A stretch of 64,000 nucleotides of DNA from contig CP136067.1 in the NCBI GenBank assembly GCA_032622095.1, positions 173,820,556 through 173,884,555 on the forward strand, written 5' to 3'. Shown here piece by piece: positions 24,479-35,755 of the stretch. The stretch's first letter is position 1; each line of letters opens with the position of its first letter. Position numbers and translations under genes: made by a program. The notes beneath the pieces are model-generated. The model had not been told where the DNA came from. It did no database searches and saw only the letters and a list, made by a program, of their open reading frames with translations. Origin of the DNA: Siphonodentalium dalli. Its lineage: Eukaryota; Mollusca; Scaphopoda; Gadilida; Siphonodentaliidae.

Positions 24479-25262
24479 TATATTTGTTTCACTGATACAT
24501 GTACTGTGGGTGAGTAATGTTTTGTACTATCATACACAGGGAGAAATGCTTCATTTCTGTTATGTTCAATGTCAATTGTCTCCATATAACAGTTTGTGTT
24601 TAATGGTAAATGAGTATAATCTTCCTCTCGTATGGATGCTCTATTACCCAGGTGCCCTCGGGTATGCATATCAACTGGATGTATAACTTTCCCCATTTCA
24701 TTTATGTTGTATTGATCTACCTCACAAGTTTGTATGCTGTTATTTATTTATACAACACTCGTTTCTGTCTCACCAGCCCATTTGTGAATAGTATTAGATG
24801 CACAATAATCACATTCAGACTTATACATATCAGAGTAAAAAAATAGAGATTCACTCATTTGGTCAGTTTGGAATGTATTGTGAATTTGTTCAATGTTTTC
24901 CAGGGTCGATGACACACATTAGTCGTCATACTTCAGAGCTGCCATTTTTTGCCTGTAAATAGCGTACAATTATCTCGCAAGAATAAATCATGCATGTGTT
25001 TGAGGGCATGTTCCGGTAGCGCCGTTGCAGGTGGAGCTACATGGGGTTTGCTTCTCATGTCTTTTACTTTGGTGGGTTTGCATGTTGTGTGCGTGTGTCC
25101 GTTCTTTTTCTGGCGCCGTGCGGTTTTCTGTGGCTTAGTGCCCGCGATGGCGTGCCGTGCATGCGGACTTGCCGGCGTATGGACGTCCCTAACCTCTCGA
25201 CTTATGTTATTATTGTTCTTTGTATTGATTATACCTTTATTGTTTTTAGTATATAAAATCAT
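24478..25262 (-). pseudogene. possible N-terminal region of element B
   Basis: Frame 24696-24478 ends against the endonuclease frame and could be its N-terminal extension. Frame 25262-24933 encodes a short basic segment rich in Lys, His, Pro and Ala (for example KPQKTARRQKKNGHTHTT), typical of the low-complexity start of non-LTR proteins. No zinc knuckle is seen. The assignment rests on position and composition only. Confidence 0.3.
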
Positions 25263-25339
25263 TTATTGCAGGAATGGTCTATCTCTTCCATGCCACAAAT
25301 ATAACAACAAAATTTTTAAATATAAAATCCATAATTGAT

Positions 25340-26302
25340 GATTCTAACAAGATAGAGTTATCCTTCGTACTACATACACCCTTCGAGTATTCCGAACATT
25401 TTCGCCCGAATTTCTGTTCTAAAACTGTCTCACAGATGTAATAAGAAACACCGCGAAGAGATGGACCATCTTTAATTCTTCAAACCAGGTAAAGGTGGTT
25501 CTGTCAGAGAATGGTTATGTTGGTGTTCCGATCTGACAACACTGGAATTAGCATTATATATACAAGAATTATGGTATAATCTTCCTTCGGATTGATATTC
25601 ATTCTGCGTGTTTTGCAGATATTCTATATATGGGTCACTGACATGGTGGTGCTGTGGCAGGACACACGTTTACCTTGATTTACACGTTTATAGTTTGAAT
25701 ACTGGAATATACCATTCGATTGATAAATTTTAACCCATTACGAAAATAAATAGTAATCAAATGAATCTCAAAAATCATAATAAATAAATAACAATAGAAA
25801 CTTAACCATGTGATAAGGATATACTTCCCCACACATGTCATTATAGTAAATAACTATACATTATAAACATATATATGAGCGGACTATATTACATAGACAC
25901 CAGTAATGTAGCTAAAATCCAAAATATTTGATTTATTTTAATACAATGGACCAAACGAATGCAACGCTTTCCCACCAATATATTTCTAAATTCTATTTAT
26001 GTTTATCCAGAATGTATTTGATATTGAATATCCAAACCACCTATGTCTAATTATGCTCGAACGCCTCTCCATAATTCTAGAATGTCACCAATTGGGCTTT
26101 AGTAATAACTCAAAAAAGGAAAACAATAAATATCATGATCGGTGAAATAAATCTTGGTGAACTCCAGGCTGGTAAAAATATGACTTCACAAACAGATATG
26201 GGAGAGATGACTGTGATGAAAAAATCGACACATTCGAACTCATGAATCACTCTTGTGATTAGTATGCACCCACTTAATTCCGGGCCAATATAAAACAATC
26301 AA
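25340..26302. other. gene-less AT-rich stretch between elements B and C
   Basis: No supportable coding frame. The 5' start of element C cannot be placed and may lie within this interval. Confidence 0.45.
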
Positions 26303-26950
26303 AGAAAGGCACCTCATTATTAGGTCTTAACTGCCGAAGTCTAAATGCGAACTGGGATTCATTCAAAGACTTATTATGTAATATCCAAAACAACGACAAT
26401 ATCTTCGACGTCATAGCCCTATCTGAAATATTCCGGATCAAGGAAACATATATATTACCCGGGTATCAACCTTTCGAATACGCCACGCGTCCAGATAACA
26501 ACGATGGTAGAGGTGGGGTTGGATTATTTATAAAAAATGACATAACATTTAGAAATAGACCTGACTTATCTATATTTATACCACACGTCGCAGAAACGCT
26601 ATTTGTTGAAATTAATCCTAACAAAAAAAACTCATATGTGGTAGGAGTAATATACAGACCTAACACAGCCCCAAGAGCAGATATCGATGAATTCATGACT
26701 TATATAGATGCCATAATGGTCAAACTCAATGAATCGCACACTAAAGCATATCTGATTGGGGACTTCAACATTGACCTACTAAACTCTGATAATCATACGA
26801 AAACCGGCGATTTTATAGATAACATATTTGAGCGGGGTTACCTCCCTGTGATTACAAAACCTACTCGGGTCACGGACTACTCAGCAACATTAATTGACCA
26901 TATCCATACGAAGTGGAAATATGACTGCGGAATTATATTATCAGATGTTT
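26303..26950 (+). pseudogene. AP-type endonuclease, N-terminal part, element C
   Basis: The plus-strand frame is open from about 26303. Blocks in order: LLGLNCRSLNANWDSFKDLL, FDVIALSEIF (catalytic Glu; the usual Trp is replaced), GRGGVGLFIKND, VVGVIYRPNT (Tyr block), AYLIGDFNIDLLNSD (Asp/Asn block) and TKPTRVTDYSATLIDHI. The frame is cut after ILSDV at 26949 by element D; the last block (SDRFATYY in place of SDHxP) resumes at 30747. It would nick the target DNA. No initiator could be chosen with confidence. Confidence 0.85.
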
Positions 26951-27403
26951 ATTACGCCTTTCGTCGTATTTGACATAACAGGCGATTCAACTTCAAATAG
27001 TGTACATAATACATAATATAAATGTGAGGCGACATAATATACATACACAATACACACAATATAGGTTGGAGTTATTAGTGTACTACATGTACTTGGTATA
27101 TTGATTGAGGGTATAGCTATCAGATGTGGTGTTTAAAGTAAGTGGGTCGGGGTGTTGTGGGAGTCAACTGTCTTTTAACACGACTATTTTACATTTTTCA
27201 TATATATTTATATATCGTGGTGCTTTAATCATAGCCTCAGGAGTGCAAAACAATTTCTAGGGTTTTCTTTATAAATAGTGAAAGGTTTCTGATCGTGTGA
27301 TTATTGCGGGAAGTAAAGAGCTGCTGTAGTTTAAGAACATTTGGTCTTCTGAAGTAATACGGCTTGATAAATTTAATTCTGAGGTCATTTATAAATTCAC
27401 ATT

Positions 27404-28301
27404 TCAGGACAAGGTGGATTCATCTCCGAGTTCTGACTTGCAAAGGGTGCATACTCTTTCTGAGTAGTCGGTATTATACCAGGAGCCCTGCTCAACTGGT
27501 AGTCGATGGTTTCGTGTACGGAATCGTACAAGTGTGTATATGATGTTTTGGTCTTCGTGCAGCAGGTATCGTTCCCGACTAATGTCATTTTTAATTATCC
27601 TGTACAAAGGAAATTTATTTGAACCCATCAACGTAGATCGCCACTCGTGTGTGTACATGTCTTCAAACCTCTGCTTAATTAATTCGATAAATATACGGTA
27701 ATCGGTTATTCGTTGTTGTATCCAAAGATATCCCATTCCCATTGCATTCAGTGTGTTACGTATTCCGGTTATCCATGTTTTTTTTTTACATTTTTCTGGT
27801 TATATAATGTGAGCATGATATAATATAATATTAAGGGTGTTCGCTCTGTTGTCATTGTTGTTATTTTCGCCCAGTATGAGAGATAGCGGATTTTTATTTT
27901 TATTGAAATCGGGTACATTCCAAGTTCACCATAGATTAACGCATTTGGTGTAGTTTTTTCAGTTTGAGGATATATTTAAGAAACCATAATTCCATTTTGT
28001 CAAAACACGTAAGATTTTCATGACCCCAGACTTCTGCCCCATATGTGAGTATGGGGATAACAGATTTCTCATAGATTTCAAGTATAGTGGCAGTTGTAAG
28101 CTTATTTGTTCGCGCTTTATTTAGTAACGCATATATTGAGTTTTTTGCTTGTTGGCATCTTAAATTTTGTTCAAGCGCGAAGGAATTATTTTTATGAAAT
28201 ATAGTGCCAAGGTATTTGTAGCTATCAACAATTTCAATGGTCTGGTCGCCGATAGTGAATGTCTCTGTACTAGTTTTGGTGCGTGTGCGATCGAAAATCA
28301 A
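27404..28301 (-). pseudogene. RT C-terminal region, element D
   Basis: Two frames. 28301-27936 carries SYKYLGTIFHKNNSFALEQN and VIPILTYGAEVWGHENL, the post-RT block equivalent to LLYGSEVWGFE in element B. 27742-27404 carries LVRFRTRNHRLPVEQGSWYN and RVCTLCKSELGDES, the start of the terminal Cys cluster, whose last His/Cys part is lost in a frame break. Sequence between 27742 and 27936 is degraded. Confidence 0.8.
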
Positions 28302-28313
28302 TACTTTAGTCTT

Positions 28314-29174
28314 TTATATGTTAACTTTCAATTTCCAACTATTGCAGTTAAAGCAATCGAGAGATTTTTGTAAACCAGCTTTTGAATTTGCTATTAAAAC
28401 TGTGTCATCCGCATACATTAGCAAGAATAGCTTAAGGTATACACCAGTATCTAATTCTTTGAACTTTTCCAGGTTTATTCCATCACAACCGTGTATTCTT
28501 AGATAATTTTCTAGATCGTTTATGTATATAGCGAAGGTCAAAGGTGATAAGTTGTCCCCTTGTTTCAAACCAATGAGACTGGGGAATAGTTCAGATTCTT
28601 CCTGGCCTATTCTAACGCATGATTTCATTTCATTGTACCTAGCTTTTATGACGTTAAGGATTTTCCCTTCGACCCCGTGACTCAGGAGTTTTTTCAAAAG
28701 ACCTGCTCTCCATACAGAATCAAACGCTTTTGAGAAGTCGATGAATGCGCTATATAACTTATCATTATTGCTTTTCAGGAGGTTTATCAATGCGTACAGG
28801 GAGAAAGTGTGGTCCATAGTGGAGTACCCCTTTCGAAAACCTGCCTGGCATTCTGATTGTAGGTTGTTTTGGTCAAGAAATATTCTAATTCGGTCATTGA
28901 TAATGCTCGTAAAAACTTTGGAGATACAACTGAGTAGTGTAATTTTTCTATAGTTACCTGGGTCCATGTTATCCCCATTTCTTTTGTAAATGCGGCGTAT
29001 AACTCCGACTTTCCATGAATGAGGTATTATCTCAGTCTTTAGAATAAGATTGAAGTATCGTTGATAAATAATGTCCATGACACCAAGAGAACTTTTTATA
29101 AATGCATTAGTTATATTATCGAAGCCTGGTGCTTTGCCATGTTTCAGTTTTTTCCCTGATATTCTGTACCTCAT
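28314..29174 (-). CDS. reverse transcriptase core, element D (open fragment)
   Basis: A 286-codon uninterrupted frame holds the RT core in order: KHGKAPGFDNITNAFIK (fingers), RKITLLSCISKVFTSIINDR, AGFRKGYSTMDHTFSL, YSAFIDFSKAFDSVWR (motif A, first catalytic Asp), LKQGDNLSPLTFAIYINDLE (motif B) and LLMYADDTVLIANSK (motif C, YADD). All catalytic residues are present. Upstream (linker) and downstream (C-terminus) are in other frames, so the complete ORF2 is not translatable. This is the best-preserved palm among the minus-strand elements here. Confidence 0.85.
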   Translation of the reverse strand: MRYRISGKKLKHGKAPGFDNITNAFIKSSLGVMDIIYQRYFNLILKTEIIPHSWKVGVIRRIYKRNGDNMDPGNYRKITLLSCISKVFTSIINDRIRIFLDQNNLQSECQAGFRKGYSTMDHTFSLYALINLLKSNNDKLYSAFIDFSKAFDSVWRAGLLKKLLSHGVEGKILNVIKARYNEMKSCVRIGQEESELFPSLIGLKQGDNLSPLTFAIYINDLENYLRIHGCDGINLEKFKELDTGVYLKLFLLMYADDTVLIANSKAGLQKSLDCFNCNSWKLKVNI

Positions 29175-29382
29175 CGAGGGTAATATTGGCGTTTAGCAAA
29201 GTTTGGTCCACGTTGTGTACATTTTGACAGTAAACCGTTTCATGAACGTGTGTTTCCAAACCACCTCCCCCCGATAATACGTCTTCGAGCTCAAAGTATG
29301 ATTTAAAATCGTCGGCTTCCGGTGTCGGTTTGTCAGTTATATTATTATCTAATTTCTTAATAAAGGACCAAAAGAGAGAGTG

Positions 29383-30650
29383 TCAGAGAGTGCTGATGCG
29401 AAGTGCGTTTTTATAAGTACGTCTACATTCTATCATTTTAAGTCGATTGGTTTTCGATATGTTTATTTTGAAGAGTTTCCTCGCTTTCCGGTATGCCGTG
29501 CGCGCCGTCCTACAATCACGCGAAAACCAAGTGTTTACTGGTTTCCACTTGAGTGAACTACGATCGCGTGTGTTTCGCTTTTTGTGTTTTGTGTTTAATT
29601 GTTCCGCCGCATTGATGAGGAGCGCGTTGATTGATTTGGCCAGGGTGTCTATTTCGCTATCGGGTGGGTTTTGATCGGCGTCGCTCATGAACTGTATTCG
29701 CTCGTGCAGATCATTCATTGCATTTCTATCGATATTACGCATGAAAGAGTTGACGGTTTCGCTATTCCAATTTTTAATGATTGGTGGTTTCCGATAAGGC
29801 GCTTTACGTGACCTTTTTCTCGTGCGTTGCTTTGTTTTGATTATTTGTTGTGTCTGGTGTATGATTCTAGGTCACATATTACTACGAGAGGACAATGGAT
29901 GTCAGAGAGTAGGTCAGAGTGGTCATATATAATGACATTTTTGACACATTTTGAAAATCGCGGCGAGCCAACGGCGTAGTCTATAACACTGATATTGTTG
30001 CTGGTGTATTTTGACGAACATTGTCCAATGCGACCGCTGTAGATTAACATGCCTAATTCATTGGTCATTTTCATGAACTTTCTACCTGAACCATTGGTAG
30101 TATACTCTGGGTTATTTCTAAAAGGGGTGAAGTTCACAATTTTCTATTCTTTTATCAATTTTGATGCATGATCATGATCATTTGAATTGCCCGTACGGGC
30201 ATTAAAATCTCCAGCTATCATAACATAATCATAGCTGATAATTTTTTCAAGTATTGATAAATGCAAATTTTCATATTCAATTCCTTTGGAGAATTTAGAA
30301 TTTTCTGGGGGAATATATATGTTTCCAAATACATATGTTTTTCCATATCCACTTTTGTATTTACACCACAAGGCTTCATTACAACTGTCTTTGACAAATG
30401 TGAAATGTTCCTTGTGTGTGTCCCGTACTGCTATACAAAGGCCACCAGATCTAATTCGAGATACTTTCATTCGGTTTTTTACACCAATGATATGGAAATT
30501 TTCTATATTAATCGAGTCTACATTATCTGCCTTGGTTTCCTGAACAAAAATAAGATCAAATTTGTTGATAAATTATATAAATTCTGGGTCCTTCAATTTC
30601 GAAACTAACCAACACACATTTAATGATAATATTTTGAATTCAGTCACTCC
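29383..30650 (-). pseudogene. endonuclease and linker, element D
   Basis: From 30650 down: LSLNVCWLVSKLKDPEFI, a stop, FDLIFVQETKADNVDSIN (catalytic Glu), SGGLCIAVRDTH, VFGNIYIPPENSK and VMIAGDFNARTGNSND. After a break near 30140 come LGMLIYSGRIG, ISVIDYAVGS and SDLLSDIHCPLVV. Frame 29742-29383 is the linker with NTWFSRDCRTARTAYRKARK. Between 29750 and 29840 and around 29180-29380 the frame is lost. It is a dead endonuclease with all main blocks still legible. Confidence 0.8.
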
Positions 30651-30746
30651 CGGGCTGTCCTATGTAACATTAGCTGACGAGCTTCCGCTCCTGTCCGAGA
30701 AGTCTATTATTGGCTGATTATCTTGATTTGGTCCTAGGTTGGTGTC

Positions 30747-31662
30747 TCTGATCGTTTTGCAACGTACTACATTGAAAATGAATTACATCAAAATTATATT
30801 AACTCAGCACAACAATCCCTATAGAACCCATTCGAATAATTAATGAAAAAAATATAAATTCATTTAAAGAAATCCTAGGCAGTCTATCGTTTGACTCAGT
30901 TTTCGGCTGCAATTCAGCAGAACAAGCGTATGAAAAATTTATAGAACAGTATATATCAGCGTATGAGCAAGCCTTCCCTCTCAGATACACCGAACAAAGG
31001 AAAAAATATATCAAAAGAGAACCTTGGATTACAAACAGCTTATTGCAATCAGCATTGAATAAAAGCTATTCACTAAACAAATAGCACAGCCATCGACAAT
31101 CAATATAGATAAATATAAAGCATATTGTAAAATATTCAACCAACTGAAGAGGAAGAGCAAAAACCAGTACTATAACTCAATTCTCGAAGAAAATAGAAAT
31201 AACATGAGACGAACATGGACCATATTAAAAGATGCTCTTAAATTATCAATATGTTCACATAGTCTTCCAAAAAATATAAAATTTAGAAACAGAACAAATT
31301 CAGATCCGGCAACTATTGCGCAATCATTTAACGAATATTTGGCAGCAATAGGTCAGAATACAGCTAATACAGTAGAGAAAATTCAGGATATACAACCTCT
31401 TGATTATATGTGTGAAAAAAACCAAAAGAACTTCTTTCTCTCAGAAACATCATTGTCGGAGATTGTAGATACATGCACCAAACTGTCCAATAAAAGCTGT
31501 GTAGACTTTTTTAATATATCAACGAAACTAATGAAAAGTACTATAAATAAAACAGCAAACGCGCTTTCGTACATAATAAATTTATCTTTCAAACAAGGCG
31601 TCGTTCCTAAAAAAAATGAAAATCTCCAGAGTAGTACCAATATACAAAAATATTGCCCGTGA
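30747..31662 (+). pseudogene. endonuclease end and linker, element C (resumed)
   Basis: After element D the frame resumes with SDRFATYYIENELHQNYI, shifts near 30823 to RIINEKNINSFKEILGSLSF and EPWITNSLLQSALNKSY, then near 31085 to the frame running to 31662 (RRTWTILKDALKLS, NEYLAAIGQNTANTVEKI, LSNKSCVDFFNISTKLMK). The last of these is the start of the RT fingers. The frame is lost in a run of As just before 31616, where the RT frame begins. Confidence 0.75.
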
Positions 31663-32971
31663 AAATATTGAAAATTATAGACCAATCAGTATTCTTCCCG
31701 CTTTCTCTAAAATTATGGAAAAACTTATGCATAAACGTTTAAACTCGTTCTTAAAAAATTTTGGTATCCTCCACGAAAACCAATTTGGATTTAGAGCAAA
31801 CCACTCAACCACCCGCCCATTACTTCATTTATTACATCATATTGCCGAAAATAACGACAAAAAGACACGAGACTCTACATTAGCAATCTTTATTGACCTT
31901 TCAAAGGCTTTTGACACAATCAGTCATGAAATACTCCTACAAAAGCTTGACCATTATGGTATCAGGGGCATAACCAAGAAATGGTTCACGAGTTACTTAG
32001 AGGGTAGACAGCAATATGTTGAAATCGAACATGAAAAATCAAATATGCTCAATATTAGCTGTGGGGTGGCTCAAGGTTATATTTTAGGACCGCTACTTTT
32101 TCTCATATACGCCAACGATATGCCCAATATCACGTGTTTGAACATACTTTTATTTGCAGACGACACAACCCTCCATATTTCTGGAAATGACCACCGCCAA
32201 ATTGAAAAACAAGTTAATTCAGAATTGAAAAACCTTCACAATTGGTGCTGTAGCAATAAATTGGTTATTAATATAACAAAAAGTAAGTACATGTTACTAC
32301 ATCGAACTAATAATGACTTTAAATGGAATATTCTTAAAATAAAACTGAACAGCGAGCCACTAACACGAATTGGAAACGTTATACCGGAACAATGTATGAA
32401 ATTCCTCGGAATTAATATTGATGAAAATCTCACCTTCAAATATCACATATCAATGGTAAAAACACGGATAACCAATGCAATGTACTGCATCAATAAGGTT
32501 AAACGTATACTTCCCAGAAACTGTTTGAAAACTTTATACTTTTCTCTAATCCACAGTCATCTCATATATGGGTTGCCAATTTGGGGTCATGCTGACACTG
32601 GAAATACTCTCTTCAAACAACAGAAAAAAGCCAACCGTATCATGGCAAACAGAACGTATAGAAGCCACACAGAGCCAATATTTCGCAAAGAAAAGATTCT
32701 AAACTTTTATGACATGTATCGGTTACAATCGGCCACTTTTGTATTTGATTGGACAAAAGGAAACCTTCCGAAATCATTTGATAATTCGTTTGAATATACA
32801 ACTGCTAATACTCGACAAGCTGGCAATTTGAAAGCATTAACCCCGAGAACGACATTTACTTATATACTACCCAAACACGCGTTTCCGTGCATATGGAACT
32901 TATTGGATAAAAATCTGAAAAACCTTAAACAAATACCTATTTCAGCAACAACGATCATTCAATGCATTTGA
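31616..32971 (+). CDS. reverse transcriptase, element C
   Basis: A 451-codon open frame. Order: VVPIYKNIARENIENYRPIS (fingers), FGFRANHSTTRPLLHLLHHI, LAIFIDLSKAFDTISHEILL (motif A), VAQGYILGPLLFLIYANDMP (motif B) and LLFADDTTLHISGND (motif C, FADD), then CMKFLGINIDENLTFKYHIS (motif E and thumb) and SLIHSHLIYGLPIWGHADTG. The FADDTTL signature and the C-terminal block without a Cys/His cluster resemble CR1- and Jockey-like polymerases. The first methionine lies in mid-domain because of the frame break at the preceding A-run, so the true protein starts far upstream. Confidence 0.88.
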   Translation: MKISRVVPIYKNIARENIENYRPISILPAFSKIMEKLMHKRLNSFLKNFGILHENQFGFRANHSTTRPLLHLLHHIAENNDKKTRDSTLAIFIDLSKAFDTISHEILLQKLDHYGIRGITKKWFTSYLEGRQQYVEIEHEKSNMLNISCGVAQGYILGPLLFLIYANDMPNITCLNILLFADDTTLHISGNDHRQIEKQVNSELKNLHNWCCSNKLVINITKSKYMLLHRTNNDFKWNILKIKLNSEPLTRIGNVIPEQCMKFLGINIDENLTFKYHISMVKTRITNAMYCINKVKRILPRNCLKTLYFSLIHSHLIYGLPIWGHADTGNTLFKQQKKANRIMANRTYRSHTEPIFRKEKILNFYDMYRLQSATFVFDWTKGNLPKSFDNSFEYTTANTRQAGNLKALTPRTTFTYILPKHAFPCIWNLLDKNLKNLKQIPISATTIIQCI

Positions 32972-33336
32972 TAATCGGAAGCCATTATTTTCTTAACCAA
33001 TGAAGAATTAAAACAGCCCCGGCCATACCCCATCATTAGTGACAGATTTATTATAAGCCCATGAAAACAACCAATACATATGTATTAACACATACATGTA
33101 GATGCATCCCATAAGTGGTTTGGATACCTTGTTTGTCTATTATGAACTACATTCTATCATTTTCATTATCATTTCACTTCATTAGTTGCCACTTCGTGTT
33201 TGTATGCGTAGGGGCGACAGGAAGACGGCCCATATGGGCCATGTCGCTCCTGTATAATATCATTTTTGTTTGTTTATTATCACCATTGTCATAAGCTTGT
33301 AAACATTATACAAATAAACAATCATCATCATCATAT
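32972..33336 (+). promoter_or_regulatory. 3' UTR hairpin and (ATC)n tail of element C
   Basis: At about 33210-33255 an outer stem (AGGGGCGACA with TGTCGCTCCT) encloses a perfect inner palindrome, GGCCCATATGGGCC. A short (TCA)n run follows at about 33322-33336 and ends the element. A structured 3' end followed by a microsatellite tail is how non-LTR elements mark their RNA for their own RT, so I read this as the recognition structure. Confidence 0.6.
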
Positions 33337-34323
33337 TCCGTTGCCCGTCGATTATGTAATGGACACGTGTGAGTCGCGCTCGAGTATGGATAAGCAGACG
33401 AATTCATTTGGCAGACGTTTATTAGCAAAGTGCCAGGGTGCTGGTCTCCGTATAGCTAATGGTATGACTACAGGTGATCGTTTGGGCCATTTTACAAGCT
33501 ACCAGTACAACGGTGCCAGTATGGTTGATTACATAATTATAAGTGATTGTTTACTAAAGTCGGTTGATTAGTTTTGCGTCAAATTACCCACGGAATTTTC
33601 TGACCATTGTCAATTGGTCCTACATCTAAAACACCCAAGCAAACGATGTTCCAAGACCTCTACGAAATTTCAATATACACCACCACAACTCCGCTTAAAA
33701 TGGACTGAATTAAGTCGGCAGAAAGTATACGACATAATGCAAACACAGTCAATTCACGAGCGACAGATAGACTTAAACAGTTATCGGTACTCGCGAGGTA
33801 AACAAGGAACCACACTTGCTACAATGGACTTCATGCAATTAATAAATAAATGACATTAAAGTTCATGCATGCGCTCGAAAATAACTCAAACGAAAAACTA
33901 CTCCCAGAAAACGACCATGGTTTGACGGTAGATGTAAAGATTTGAAACGCGACCTAGCAAAAATAATTATTGATATGAGAAATAATCCCTTTGACGGGAA
34001 ACTCCGGATAAAATTCCACATAAATAGAAATGCTTACAAACGCGAGTTGAAGAAGAAAAAGCGCGATTTTTACGAGTGCTTATATGATAGCTTAGATACC
34101 CTAGAAACAGATAATCCGAAGAAATATTGGGAAATAATATCACAAATGCGAAAAAATACATTCACCGAAAATGACTTAGACGCTGATAGGTCAGTTGAAT
34201 TTTTCAGGTAACTTTTTTGCACAGGATCACCTAATATTTACATTGACGAAAACATGAACTCCTCGGGCACATTGCCTGCTGTGAAAGTTTTCACGGTAGA
34301 GGAAATTCTGTCTGCAACTACAT
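33337..34323 (+). pseudogene. endonuclease second half and linker, element E
   Basis: SSMDKQTNSFGRRLLAKCQG, LRIANGMTTGDRLGHFTSYQ and ASMVDYIIISDCL are the late endonuclease blocks, followed after a stop near 33571 by FSDHCQLVLHLK, the final SDH block. Linker pieces are in 33614-33853 and 33942-34211 (RKRELKKKKRDFYECLY-like basic helix, then NPKKYWEIISQMRKN). It ends at VFTVEEILSATT, immediately before the insertion of F; the RT fingers continue at 41465. Confidence 0.75.
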
Positions 34324-34455
34324 AATTGAAATCGACACAGCACACAGCACAATCACAACACAGCCTCAGCGCTCACACAGCAAACACGCAATTTGCCTGC
34401 TCCTGCACTGTAATCTACAAACACAGTTTTCTGTTAACTTCTCAGACTCTGAACT

Positions 34456-35573
34456 ATGACTGACTCAGCAAATATTGCTGCATTAGAGTCGCAGTGCCCT
34501 TATCAGGGCGCCGACTCTATTGCGCTGGGTTTCCTTAGGGCGGAGAACGAAAGTTTGAAACAGCAGCTCGCCGACATTAAGATTGAAATGGCAACCAACA
34601 ACAAGACAACAATTGGTCTAAAAGAAGAAATCAGCAGACTTACAACAGCCGTTACAATAGCCGTTACTAACAACAATAATAACAACAATACGGACAAGAA
34701 ATAAGAAAGACAACAAAAAACAACATACGTCCAACGAGAAAAACAAAGACAAAATCAGCAAACTGACCAACGAAGAAAAATCAGACACATCAACGTCTCA
34801 AAAAACCAAGATAGACACAACTAAACCCAGCAAAGAACCATCCGAGCCAGTCATCAACATGCACATGACCAACGAATCAGATATACAGAACGCTACCGAT
34901 CAAGACATCTCAGACGCCGATTTCGCCATGATATACAATAAGAACAAGAAACGTAAAGTCCACGACGTCCCTGAACTCATCAGTCCACTGCATACGCCGC
35001 AGAAAAAACGAAAAGAAAATGAAACAGAGAAGAACAACCCTCCTGCCATCCAACCGAACAACAAACCAGCCAACAACCACAACCACAAACGAAGGGACAC
35101 CCTTGTTGCCGAAAACCTGACACAAGAAATGAAACAGAGCCCCCATTTCCTGCACCGCACTATCACAACGAAATATCCTATAAGAACATCAACGACCAGA
35201 GCCGGAACTGTCCTGATATATCCACAAAACGAAGAAACAAAGCACTACTTACTGACTAAAGCCAAAGAAATACCGACCTTCAAAGAAAACAACATCACCT
35301 TCATACTTACACACGACAGCAACAGACCACATCAAGCAATCCATCGAGCTGTTATCTGCGGGGTACCACCTACAATCATAGAAGACGAGATAAAGCAAGA
35401 CATTGGAAATGATCTGCAAATACAAAGATTCAAAAGCTCCTATAACGACCAACCGACCTGGAAAATCAAAGTAACCTGCCCAGACAAAGAATCCAAGCAA
35501 CAACTGATGAAGGGAGTCCGCCTAGGGTCCAACATCAACAAATACAAAGTTATTGACTACAAGGAACAACCCC
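34456..35573 (+). pseudogene. gag-like ORF1, N-terminal and middle part, element F
   Basis: Starts at ATG 34456. The first 82 codons form a coiled-coil-like segment (LRAENESLKQQLADIKIEMA), then an Asn run. After a one-base frame change near 34700 coding continues through a Lys/Asn-rich basic region (HTPQKKRKENETEKNN) and the domain with IHRAVICGVPPTIIEDEIKQ and TWKIKVTCPDKESKQQL, typical of the RNA-binding fold before the knuckles in Jockey-type ORF1. It is cut after YKEQP at 35573 by the inserted copy G. Its product would coat element RNA. Confidence 0.8.
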
Positions 35574-35755
35574 TTGTTGTTGTTGTGTAGTTTCCGGCCG
35601 CAGGCCGGGTAGGATGATCGGAACGCATTGTGCAGTTCCCTTCATCCTTTCTTTAATTCTTCGATGAAAATCGATTGTTGAGGCTGTTGTATTTGGGGGC
35701 AAAGCGGTGGAAGCGTGGTGGAGGAGTCGAGGCTGTTGGGATGTGAGGCTTGGGT

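Larger units (their letters stand above)
20340..25340 (-). mobile_element. non-LTR retrotransposon B (endonuclease-reverse transcriptase)
   Basis: Minus-strand element with, 5' to 3', a basic N-terminal region (24478-25262), an AP-type endonuclease (23178-24478), a linker and RT (20750-23190), and an AT-rich 3' region (20340-20749). There are frame breaks near 23532, 22250, 21890 and 24478, so it is inactive. Domain order and the LLYADDSVIL active site place it among endonuclease-bearing non-LTR elements and relate it to elements D and E. The outer limits are estimates: I could not find a target duplication. Confidence 0.65.
26951..30746 (-). mobile_element. non-LTR retrotransposon D, inserted in element C
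   Basis: Minus-strand endonuclease-RT element related to B, 5'-truncated inside its ORF: the first readable residues at about 30746 run in frame toward LSLNVCWLVS of the endonuclease. The 3' end is near 26951 after an AT-rich UTR (26951-27400). It disrupts the endonuclease of element C. The flanks give only a weak duplication (GATGTT against GGTGTC), so the exact edges are uncertain to several bases. Confidence 0.75.
26303..33336 (+). mobile_element. non-LTR retrotransposon C (CR1/Jockey-like), split by element D
   Basis: Plus-strand element with endonuclease at 26303-26950, remainder of the endonuclease and linker at 30747-31662, RT at 31616-32971, and a 3' UTR that ends in a hairpin and an (ATC)n tail at about 33320-33336. 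The protein-level join is clean: ILSDV on the left is followed by SDRFATYY on the right, the final endonuclease block. Frame breaks are few and small, and one lies in a run of eight As near 31605, so this copy is relatively young. Confidence 0.8.

Noticed and set aside
24949-25338. Plus-strand 129-codon frame as a Cys-rich membrane protein
   Set aside because: It is antisense to the basic N-terminal region of element B and shows no domain or splice signals.
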